Source of the DNA: Aculops lycopersici
Lineage: Eukaryota > Arthropoda > Arachnida > Trombidiformes > Eriophyidae
Direction of reading: 5' to 3'
Assembly: GCA_015350385.1 (NCBI GenBank)
Contig: WNKI01000001.1
Span: 8,940,353-9,004,352 of the forward strand
Length of the DNA stretch: 64,000 nucleotides
This document shows positions 46,166 through 56,534 of the stretch, one piece after another (within the stretch, counting starts at the first letter, position 1; each line of letters begins with the position of its first letter). The notes below the pieces were generated by a model. The model was not told the origin of the DNA. It worked only from the letters and a program-made list of their open reading frames with translations, and searched no databases. The position numbers and the translations under genes are program-made.

Positions 46166-46526
46166 TTAGCGCGACTAAAATTAATAACGACGAATCATCA
46201 TGTTTATCCTTTTTTCTTAGCTTTCTGTAAGATTATCTCGACCAATCCAGTTGATATACGTTGTTTTTGGAGAGGAGAAACAAGTCGCGAAATAGTTACA
46301 AGGCACTCCTTTAGCGCCCCCACCTGTCGGCCACTAGTAAACAAAAGCATCGTGGGGCTAAATTTAGCCAGCTTGCTAGCAGTAGTTAGAACCTTATACC
46401 TTAGCGACTCGTTGCTTGACGTTAACTATCATTGAAAAAGAAGAAATGAAACCAGATGGAACTGTCTTAATTGTAGCGTTTCATAGGTGGACACAATTGA
46501 CATATTTCACGTTGATAAATTATCGA
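46166..46526. other. Spacer with no supported gene
   Basis: The 124-codon plus-strand frame at 46061-46435 overlaps the broken candidate on the other strand and has no similarity. Nothing else is seen. Confidence 0.5.
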
Positions 46527-46532
46527 TTTATT
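46527..46532 (-). terminator. Poly(A) signal of the small secreted protein gene
   Basis: AATAAA on the minus strand about 66 bases past the stop codon at 46598-46600. Confidence 0.65.
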
Positions 46533-46597
46533 CTCTATCTAATCCTCCTCCTCATTGGTGTTTATCTCTATTATCTCTTTGTCCATTCTCTCCTCAG

Positions 46598-46936
46598 TTA
46601 TTCCATAGAAAAGAACGAGTGCATCATGCAAACCTCCATGAGATGCTCATCAACCAAGTCCTCGACATTATTGGCATCAGAGCTGCCAAGTTCTTTTTTA
46701 AATTTGGCAAGGGACGAGGAAAATTGGTTTCTAATCTCGTCATCCTTGCAGGAGGCAATATAATCATTGTACAAGTTCTCCAATTCAACCTCGCTCGGGG
46801 TTGTGTTGTTATCTGAGGAGCAAATTTTCTCGATCTTGTTGGCGAGCTCTTCAGGGACCACTTGATGAGCGGCCACGAGACAAGCTGCTAGCGAGACGAT
46901 TAGGAAGAGGACTTTAGTTGGGTGCAACGAATTCAT
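46598..46936 (-). CDS. Small secreted Cys-containing protein, unknown family
   Basis: 112 residues from an ATG in the strong context ACCATGA. Residues 9-23 (VLFLIVSLAACLVAA) form a clear signal peptide, cleaved probably before HQVVPEE. The mature part is about 89 residues, acidic and apparently helical, with single cysteines near positions 40, 63 and 104 and one NNT sequon. A TATA-like word lies about 130 bp upstream and an AATAAA 66 bp downstream, so this looks like a compact, independently transcribed, intronless gene. I do not recognise a family; the size, signal peptide and Cys pattern would fit a secreted gland, gut or haemolymph protein, but that is inference. Three cysteines leave one unpaired, which may allow dimer formation. 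Confidence 0.7.
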   Translation of the reverse strand: MNSLHPTKVLFLIVSLAACLVAAHQVVPEELANKIEKICSSDNNTTPSEVELENLYNDYIASCKDDEIRNQFSSSLAKFKKELGSSDANNVEDLVDEHLMEVCMMHSFFSME

Positions 46937-47065
46937 GGTTCCAGGTTAGTTATCCGTTCGTTTGGTTGGTTTTTTAGATTTAGGTTTGGGTTTGGGTAGT
47001 TTGGATTGAAAGTGTTGAAAGTACCTAGATTCTTATGATAGTGATGCGACTTTTTTCTTTCGTGA

Positions 47066-47072
47066 TATATAT
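47066..47072 (-). promoter_or_regulatory. TATA-like element of the small secreted protein gene
   Basis: TATATAT on the minus strand, about 130 bp upstream of the ATG at 46936, giving a predicted leader of about 100 bases. Confidence 0.45.
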
Positions 47073-47810
47073 CTCTTTCGTCAACCCTATTCAGTATTGA
47101 GATTTCAGTATTGGGACAAGACGTAGACACAATTGGGTGATAGAAATAGAAATGCTATATTTAGTTGGAGCCATCAAACGGCAAACCCTGAAACTTTATG
47201 GAATAAAATGTCTTGAATCTCAATATTCCATTGGGCGTCACAAGGTGGCGACAGGTGAAAGTTTGATCGGTGTTTTGGTTTGACTAGTATCATCAAAACT
47301 TCTCTTTAAAGCATGTTTACCTGATATCGATGCATTCATCGGAGACAAGTCTCGCCACCAGACGACGGACTAGCCCCCGCAATGGAGGCTAAATTTAGTT
47401 GCCTCGTGGCATTTGAATTGCCGATGGAGCGAGAGAAGAATCTTGTAACTGCTCAACTGTCACCTCAATTGACGTGAAAGACTTTGGCGTCAGACTTGAC
47501 GTCACAGTGGTTGCTCGAGAACACGGCACACACAAGACAAACTAGCCAGTCGATAAACTTGGCAGCGAGGGCAGAAAGGCGCTAAACCTCTTCCCTTGAC
47601 CCGGCAATGCGCTCGACAACGACAATGACGGCGCTGATGATGAACTCTCACTTGTTGCTCGCGGCCGCCTGTTGCTTTGCTCTCATTCAGCATTCAAGTC
47701 CACACTGCCCTCTAGTTTGCCATTGCCATGCAATGTAGCTAACTAGTGATCATTCTGTCTACCTGTGTGAGCAAAACAAGTGTGGCACGAACACTCAGCA
47801 ATGGCAGTGG

Positions 47811-47854
47811 TTGTGGTGGTGGTGGAGGAGGTGGCGGCGGCGGCGGCGGCGGCA
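47811..47854. repeat. GGT/GGC triplet microsatellite
   Basis: A compound tract: GGT units, a short GGA stretch, then eight GGC units. Confidence 0.9.
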
Positions 47855-48750
47855 GAAGCGTAACACAGACAACTGGAGAAACTAAAGCCAGAAACCAAAG
47901 AAACTGACCAATACTAACTCATGATCTCTAGCTTCGTCTCTCGGTTTGTTGTTTTCTATTCTCTCTGGCTCTTTTGCTCGCGTATCGGGTATTCATATTT
48001 CATGCGTGAGAGGGAAAGAGAGAGAGAGCAAAAGTATGAGCAACAACGACGGCAACTGACGCACAATTGGCGAGCTGGAGGCAGATTAGAAGGAGATTGC
48101 CGAGCTAACGAGCTGGCGAGCGACCGCAACCTGTTGCCTTCCACACAAACCGTTAGTCATAAGCCAATAGCAGCAGCAGCAGTAGCAGTAGCGAGGATGG
48201 CAAGCTTACGGTTGGCGCGAGTCGGTGCGAGTGGAGAAAGTGGCCAGAGGCTAATTGATTTGGCTGGCACCACCACCACTGCTGCTGCTGCTGCCGCCGC
48301 CGGTGGCGCTGGCCAGTCAATGATGATGATGATGACGACGGCAACGGCAACCGAGATGATCACTTGCAGTCAACTCCATTAACATTGGCAATGGGAAAGT
48401 TTCTGCTCGAATTGCTAGCTGCTACTACTTCTACTGACGCTGCTGGTGGTAACCACCTGAGCGCGAGCAAACAGGTGGCTCAGCAACCAACTGACCGCTG
48501 GCCAGCAAATCAAATGGCATATCGCTGGCCACCAATACAAAGGGAAAACCAAACCGTCGGGTTCATGGTAACCAACTTCCTGATTCTTCGCATTTTTTCT
48601 CTTTCTTTCTCGCTCCCTCTTTCCCTCTCTCCCTGCCTCCCACTTTCTCATATCATCTAACTTCTGTTCTCTTTCTCGTTTTCATTCGTTTGTTTGTCGA
48701 TCGGCGTGCGAGATTGCGAAATCTTCTCGAGAAAACGAAGAGAGAAAATA

Positions 48751-48763
48751 ATAAATATATTTA
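48751..48763 (+). promoter_or_regulatory. AT-rich TATA-like element upstream of the giant ORF
   Basis: ATAAATATATTTA, about 130 bp before the ATG at 48888. A second AT-rich run (AAATATAATAAAAATT) follows at 48769-48784. Either could place transcription start near 48790-48800. Confidence 0.4.
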
Positions 48764-48887
48764 TCATCAAATATAATAAAAATTGAGACCAATTTTTGCC
48801 TCGAATGCGCCAGTTTACCTGCACCAAAAAAGAGTAGTCGTTGTCTTTTTCTCTGCATTGAGGTCAGCAGCAAGCAAGACAAAAACA

Positions 48888-51337
48888 ATGGGTCGATTGG
48901 CTCGCGCTCGCCAGGTGAGGCGAGTGCAATTTGTGATAGTCACTACAATAGTATTACCTATTCTCTTATTAGTCATCAATCAGTTTATTTCACAAGCTTC
49001 AGGTTCAAGCATCACTCAGCTAACAACATCAAGCATCGAACTAAAAGAACAGCAACAGCAACAACAAGAAACCAGCCAAATTGAGCGGGAAAATGGAAAT
49101 ACCCAGAAACCGGAAGAGTTGCTCTCGGAGGCGGCCAATTGCACTGCTGCCTGCACAACCACCGAGTTTGCCTCCATAATACAGAGATTAAACCAAAACG
49201 ACGATGCCATTTCAAGTCTGTTGCTTGGAAAACAGGCGACAAGTGGCAAGAGAAACAACCAAACAAGCGGCCAACGGCAACAGGATTGGCCAATCAGAAC
49301 TGAATGTGTCGTTGAGCTCATCGGTCTGATAAAGAACCTGGCCAACGATGAGCTTGAGATGAAGTCGGTGCTTGAGTTTGCGAGCGGAAGTTCGCCTCTG
49401 CCTCTTGGCGGCGCTCAATTGACCTCAAATAGGAGACACGCCGACAACAACCACCTGTTGTTTGGTAACTCAACCACCTGCAAGCGGGCTCCTGTTGATT
49501 CCAAGAATGTTGTGGGGTCCACTACAGCTGCACCAGTGGCAGGAACAGCGAGTGCCGCAGCTGCAGGATCAGCGACGACGATTCAGCAAGACCAACTGTT
49601 GATTGGAGTCCCCGATCAGGAAACTGCATTGACTTCGTTGCAGGCGACAAGGTCAAAGGTTTTGCCAAAGGTCGTGGCACAAGTCGATCATTACATCGAT
49701 TCACTGGAGAGATTCACTCTCACTCGCGAATGGTCCTCAGTAATGCGAGTGTTTCAAGGGGTTGAGTCGATAATTAGCTTATTTGTTCCAAGCAACCGAA
49801 AGTCGTCAACTACGAATCCAATTTCAATTGGCGCCACAAAAATCAACAAGACAATTGCACAAAACTACGGCCGCCGATTGGAAACAACAACCACAATAAC
49901 AAGTGCACCAACAATGACAACGACGGCGCCCAAGGTCAACGCAACCTCCAGCACCGCAACTCCAGCTAGGGTTGTGGGCAACAATGGCAATGGCAAACAG
50001 GAAGGCGATGAGATTTTGGCCAACCTTAAAGGCCAGCTGCCACAGGAAGTGCAAACCTTAACCACCTCCCTCGGCAACCTGTTCCCTTGGCACGTGTGGC
50101 CATGGAACAACGCCGACCTTTACTCAACTGCAGAGACTTTTCTCAATCATGGGGTCTTTGCCTTTAGTAAGACAACTTTCGGTCCCGAGAGGAGGATCGA
50201 CTATCTGGCTGACATGCTGCAAACGCTCTTTAAGTCCCTAAAATTCGACACCTTTCCCAAAAAGTGCGCCGACTGGTCGAAGGTTATTTGTGATCCAGGG
50301 AAATTCTACGAACGTTTAGTGGTCGGACCAACAACAGGTGGTGGAAATTCAAACTCCGGATTTGAATCGAGCACAATGACAACCAAGGAGTCGTCGTGGA
50401 AAATTGACGCAAGCAAGGGAAAGAATCTCACAGGTGAGCTGGCGTGCATCATGTTTAGCTCGCTGTCAATGAAACAATTTGGCGCCAGCGCTAAGGATCT
50501 TCAAGGTCAAGACGAGGCGGCCACTTGGGCTAGCCTGTCGGCATCCAGATCGATGGCCTCACAACGGCTAGCTTGGGACCGACTGGTTCACAAAGCGTTG
50601 AAATTGTACACTTTAGCTAGAGAGGCCCTGACCGACGACCAATGGGCATCGATGCAGAGCCTTCTCAATGACTTGTGGCTCCAGCAGAAGATATCCGATC
50701 GCGTTATTATGGTTGGCCGAGTGATTCAACTGCTTACGAGCTGCCACATGCCAAAGGAGATGCTTGAATCGGCGCTATGGAAGGATATTTACAAGTACAA
50801 GAATGCATTGAATCAAATGAGCGATATTATTATTGAGGAGCTGAATCGATCGGCCGAGTCGGGAAAATTTGAGGTGGATCAGCTGTCGTTGGGTTCGGAG
50901 AACTTGAATGAAATTTTAGTAAGGACCTTCAAATTGATGCCCAAGTTAATTGAGTCACTGTCAAAAACAATTGTTGACCAACTACCTGATTTAGTAAACA
51001 AGTTTTTCTCCGACAAACTAGCCTTCTATCACGGACCTTGCAGGGGATCGAGTTTCAGCGATTTGGTGCCAAATTTGGAGGCTCATCGGCAGGAAATTAT
51101 GGAATTGGAAGACTTAATTTGCGCCCAACTTAACACTCACCCCAACTTTTCATTGATGCAAATCAACAATCTAACCAACGAGCTCCTCAAAATGGCATTC
51201 AATTTTTCCAACTTTGGAAACACCTTTGCCTTACCTGAATTTTTCAGCCAATTTAGTCCGATTCCATTGTCATCTAGTCCAACAGCAACAAGCTCAACAA
51301 ATTCAACAGGTGACATTTCAAGCAACTCAACTTCAAC

Positions 51338-51369
<32 letters not shown>

Positions 51370-54300
51370 TATCATCTTTAGCAGTGACAGCACTGCAGGG
51401 CAACTTAACTCTAGTGCAACAAGCCAATGTCAGCTCAATTGTCGACGAGCTAGTGGCGAATCCGCGACTTGCGGCCATCGTTGCTATTTTACAGAGCTCA
51501 CCTTTGGACCCACCGGAAGTGCATGCTGAACTACCTGAGTTGGATTGGGTTGAGGCGTCAACGAGTGTTGCCCTGTTTTATGAGTCCATTCAACGACTCA
51601 TGTCTTTCGAGGGTGAATTTGTGATCTTTCCAGAAGTGGAAAGGTTCCAGGAAATTCTCATGTCGAGTGCCGATAAAAGCAGGCAATTGTTTGTTAAATT
51701 CTCGAAGAGAGATCCAATCAGACTGTTTGCTTACGCTTTGGACACCGTGATGCCGGTTGCTTTGCGTACTTTTAAGCCCATGGACTCGTTCTATTCCGAA
51801 TGTCAAGCCACTCTGCGCAATCTATTCAGCCAGGTACCGGATGTTGATGGCTCAACTGGCGGTAACACTGGTGGACTCATGAGCTCAATGGTGATGGAGA
51901 AAGGTGAAGTTAACCCGCAACAGCAGCAGCAACAACAACAACAACAACAGGTGAGCAAAGAGTCGCGCAAGTGGCAGTGTTTCATCTCGAGCTTAAACTT
52001 TGGAGCTCACGCGCTGAATAAGCTCATCGCAAACTTCAACTCAATGTTGGAAAATGTTCTAGCTCAAGCCTCATTTTTGGCCACCTTCGAGGATGCCGCG
52101 ATTCCAAGTGACCATCGCGCAACGGGCGGCCAATCAAATTCGGTAAGCAACAGAACAACAGAAGCCAGTTGTTTGCTATTTGATGGCTCGTTAGCTCGTC
52201 TCTTGGACAATTGGCCTCAGGTGATGGAATTGGCATTGGAATCCATTTTAGTTACCTCCACTCAATCGGGCCAAACAGTGGCTCCAATTGAAGGTGTCAA
52301 TTCATCAACAACCGCCACGACTCAACAACAGGTTGTTACACTCTACGAAACCATTTGCAACACAAACTACTCCCTCGATCCGTTCAGTTCCACGAGACAA
52401 GAGGATATCAAGTCGACGCGCGTTGCTATGTGTCGTCTGGCAAACAAAACCACCCTAACCAATTGCGCCAACGTCCTCAAGTTTGACGAATGGAAAGCGA
52501 CTATGACTCAGCTTAATGCCACTTGGTTCGAGTCGAATGCTGTTAGTGTTGAGCCAGCATTCAGAGCCACCACCAAGAGGGTTCACGAGTTTTTAGTTTT
52601 ATTTGGCAGAGCCAAACCAAACAATTGGAGCGAGAGTTTACTAGCGCGTGTTCTAAATGTCAACTCATTTTGGGATAGTTTACTAAACAAAACAGTCATG
52701 ACAGTTGAGCGATACCAGGAAAGGCAATTTGAATTGGGATTACAGGCATTGGAACCAATTGTTCACGACAATCTGTTGCTTGCATTCCCAAATGCTGCAC
52801 CTGAAACACCAGCAGAGACATTGACTTTACCTTCATCTGGAAATCAGACTAAAGAGCAACAAACACCAAGAGAGATTTTGATTACTTCCATTGGAACTGC
52901 AAATGCAATTTTAAATCACTTTGATGCAACGAAAATACGACATGTATCAAGTGACAACACCACTATTGAGGGCAAAGTGAGCAAACTGTTCAGTTTGATC
53001 GACGATCATGCTTTAGTTGTGGCCGAAACTTTGCTCAGAACCATAGCAACGAACGTGACGCAATTGGAGTCTTTGTTCATAGAGGGATCGCAAAATAATG
53101 ACACCGATGTTTGGACGCGTTTTTGCCAAGCGCCGGTGGACAGGTATCTGAATGTCAATCAGGATGATGTAACCGCAACGGTAAACATTACCGTTAGCCT
53201 GCAATCGGCTCAGCGAGAAATTTGCCAATTTGAATGGACCAAATTGAAGGGGCAACTGGTGGCTAGTGTTGAGGATAAACTCAAGGGTTATCCGATCAAA
53301 CAACTGATACGTGTTGCTCTCACCAAATGGGGACAAACTCTGGATTCTTTGGTGTCTATCGATCCCTCGAGCATCGGCAAGTTTTTGCAAATCTCCTACT
53401 GGCAATCGTTTTCAACCAAACTCTCGCTCATAACTCCGCTCAAGGATCAGCCGTCAAATTTTATTTGGATTTGGTCGGGTTTAGAGAGACTTGTTTTGGC
53501 CTCTGAAAGCAACCAAAAGACCAAAGTATCCTATGCTTTAACTAGAGCTTTTGATCAAATTAACTGCGCCTTAGACTCGGTGAAAGGCGGACTCTCATGG
53601 GATAATTTGGCTAACATTTACTCGGACCGCCAGGAGATTTTAGCTGCCCATTCTACGATCAATAATGGTTTTGTATTGGCTTCCATTGGAGTGAGCACCT
53701 TCATGGCACCCAAAAAGTTCCAACGATTGTTGGACGAGTTTGTGCGACCGATCCAGTTCAAATCGGCGATAACTTTGAATCCATTAAGCTCGATGGCAAA
53801 TACCAATGCAACCGGAAGCTCACCTGGCGCCACATTTTGCGAAACTAGAGACAGATCAAAGTGGGAGTCGATATTATCGCTCCCGAATGAAGCGGTCGAC
53901 TTTTCTGGAGCAATCGAGAGTTTCCAGGAGCTCGTTTGCGACACCAACTTTGACACTCTACCGCAATCAATCAATCCAATTTCAGTTTGCTACCAAATTA
54001 GCCCAGGTAACTCATCATCATCCGCTTCCTCCTCGACAGGTGGTTACACTTTAGCCGACAACATTGATAGGGCATTCAAGTTGACATCATTGGCCATCAT
54101 GGACTCTAAGTTGGTGGCGGCAAATGGCGCGCGACCTCCAATATTAGACAAGTCACAGTGGGCCAGCTTCTGGGACTGGTGGTCGACTCAGCCGGCCGCG
54201 GAGCCGAGAGGTGGCTTGGCATTGGCCTTGGTTCGGGTTTTCCAGACACTCGATTCCATGAACTCCGGCCACGTTGTTTGGCGGGCAATCTTCAAGTCGG

Positions 54301-55883
54301 TTCATGAGGTGAGCGAGGCGCTGGCGTTTTTAGTACGCGCAGCCGAGCAACAGCAACAGGTGGCCGCCGCGTCCGCCACGAGTTTATCTGGAACTTCCGG
54401 TTCAAGCGCGCATCCATCAATCAACTCTACTCAAGTTTCAAGCAACTCAACAACAACAACAACAAATCAAGCCAACAAATCGACAGCAGCCAAGATTCAG
54501 TCGCAGCAGCTAATGTCTACAGTATCAAGTTTAATTTTTCCCGAAGCGAGCAACTTGATTCCATTGAAAACATTCAAGCAACTGAGATACATCAAGTCGA
54601 TTGCAGACTACTTCACCTTCACCCCCGGAGCTCAGGAGTCAATTTGTGGCCAGGTAAACTCAAATTCAACTATAGAGACAACGAGACAGAAGAGGGGCGA
54701 GATCGAGTCGAGGGTCGAGTTGATCGGATTTAAGTTGAACACTAACGGAAAGTTGAACTTGCTACTGTGTCATTATCACTCCTCTCAATGGTTGACTGCA
54801 TTGAATATTGTTATTGCAGCAAAGACTTCATCGCTAACAAAGCGAGTTAACTACATGACCAAGTATTTGTCGTCCTTTACACGTCAATACAAAGACCACG
54901 AGCAATTGGAGAGTTTCGTGCACGCCCGTCAAATGGACAACATTGAACAGGTGTCCAATGCAACCATTTCGCACCTCTTGGTAGCCTCGTATTCATTAAG
55001 AGGCTCAATGTCACTGGGCAAAATATCAAATGTTTCCTGGAGTTCGTTGCCCTCAATACTAACATCAATAGACAAGCAATTGTGCGATAATTCGCAAGCT
55101 GAATTTGGATTGCACAATTTTAAACAGTTGATTAATTATTATAGTTCAAGTGGAAGCAAGAGTACGACAACAACAAACACGAGTCATCAGGTAAACTTCA
55201 ACTTGAGCTCCATAATATCGCCTGAAATTCAAGCACAAATTGGCAGTCTCTTGAAGGAACTGAACCTAAAGAAAGCTGGCAACTTGGAGTCGGTTATTTG
55301 CAAATTGCCCAAATATAATATGAGCCAAATTTCCAAATATTTAAGTGAAAATTTTGATCTACAAAAAATGATCTCAGTAGTGACGCACCCAATGCAATTA
55401 GTTCAACAAGCAATCAACTCAACCTCATCACTGGGGTTACCTGGTTATTCACCTTTATTTCCAGGAGAAGAAACAACAACAACAACAGGTGGCAATGGTT
55501 CAACGACAACTAGCAAGGTTTGCGTCACTCCATTTAAGCTGGCGGCCAAGTGGATTGAGTTGGCACAAGATACTTATGCTCAGTTGAAGTTCAAGTCGAG
55601 CAGAGATAGAATCCGAAAGTGTTTAGCCGGTGGTCGCAACAAAAAGGGCAGCCGCGGCAAAGGTAACAGTGAATCCTTTTGTGAGCAATCACTAAAGTAT
55701 ATGAAATATGTAAACAAATTGCTAGCTTCAATCAATCAGTTAACAAGCGAGAACTCGTGGCACAAAGTGAGAAAAACTTGGGGATCAGTCAGCTACCATT
55801 TGATCAATACAAATGCCACTACAACTCGCGCAACCGGAAGCCAGCTAGCGCGCCAACTACCGACTCTAATGAAGTTGGTTTAG
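48888..55883 (+). CDS. Giant type II membrane protein with a 2,300-residue ectodomain, unknown family
   Basis: 2,331 residues in one exon. I chose the ATG at 48888 because of its ideal context (AACAATGG); the open frame runs a little further upstream without another ATG. A basic N-terminus (MGRLARARQVRRVQ) precedes one hydrophobic helix at residues 14-35, so the remainder should face the lumen or outside. No second membrane helix is visible. The ectodomain has very many N-x-S/T sequons, scattered Cys and a helical pattern. Degenerate repeats seem present: segments near 603-653, 1246-1280 and 1774-1820 share an L-x-RV-x(8-12)-hydrophobic-W-x(6)-L pattern. Ser (about 816-830) and Gln (about 1010-1020) runs, and a furin-like RQKR at 1933-1936, lie between better-ordered parts. 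I do not recognise it. Its plan, one helix then a huge Cys/Trp-containing helical ectodomain, recalls the first extracellular domain of ABCA12/13-type transporters, but no ABC domain follows. An ATTAAA lies 142 bases past the stop. Real coding is very likely from length alone. Confidence 0.88.
51334..51374. repeat. TCA triplet repeat in the giant ORF
   Basis: It encodes a poly-Ser run of about 14 residues and keeps the frame. A CAG/CAA tract at 51919-51950 likewise encodes poly-Gln. Both probably vary in length between individuals. Confidence 0.9.
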
Positions 55884-56534
55884 AGGATTATCACCTTGAT
55901 TACATCATCATTGATTATTATTATTATTAGTATTACAAGACAACACAAAGATTGAGATCATTGATTTATCTAACTTATTACTTAATTTTTACCATTGTTA
56001 TTTAGTTACTGTATATAATGTTGAATTAAACTTTTTTTGTTAACCATATGAACTTTGTAAAATTTTGCCTTGAGAATCAATGTACCAACAGTTGAGCCCA
56101 TAAGTCTGAGTGGGGCAAAGTAGATGGAGCCACTTTGGATCCGTGTAACCGAATCACTTATTGCCGACCACCAAGACACCGCGGCTCGAGTCTATCAAAA
56201 GGAGTCATGCGCAACTGTGCACTTTTTCTTATACGTTTTCCATTGTTCTTACAACCCGCTCCGTGGAGGTTCATCGAGGCTAGAGTTCAGTGATTCGACT
56301 GGCGAGTCAAAAGTTGGGAGTAGATAGTAGCAAATATAAAGTTAAATTTGGAGGGAGTTGAAAGTTTCTTTAAATGTTACAAAAGAATGGAAAGCTCAGG
56401 GGAAATCACACTAGAACAAGTTGGAAAGGCAAAGAGTTGAATAAAGGTCAGAAGTTGAGGGCTAAAAAAGAAGGAGAGAAAGAAAAGGAAAGGAAAAGAA
56501 GTCAAATAAGAAGAGCATTAGCTAGCCATGAACA
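55884..56534. other. Spacer between the giant ORF and the aquaporin gene
   Basis: AT-rich 3' region of the giant gene, then the likely promoter and leader of the aquaporin gene, A/G-rich just before its ATG. No coding signal is seen. Confidence 0.65.
56025..56030 (+). terminator. Poly(A) signal (ATTAAA) of the giant ORF
   Basis: ATTAAA 142 bases past the stop codon, followed by a T-rich run. Confidence 0.55.

Larger units (their letters stand above)
46937..48740. other. Spacer between the small secreted gene and the giant ORF
   Basis: It contains a TATA-like word at 47066-47072 (minus strand, TATATAT) for the small secreted gene. A GGT/GGC repeat lies at 47811-47854. Beyond these I see no gene; the frames at 47921-48382 (+) and its antisense neighbours are Ala/Thr/Met repeats from triplet tracts. 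Confidence 0.6.

Noticed and set aside
47921..48382. 153-codon plus-strand frame rich in Ala and Met
   Set aside because: Produced by CAG, GCT and GAT tracts; frames on the other strand are equally open.
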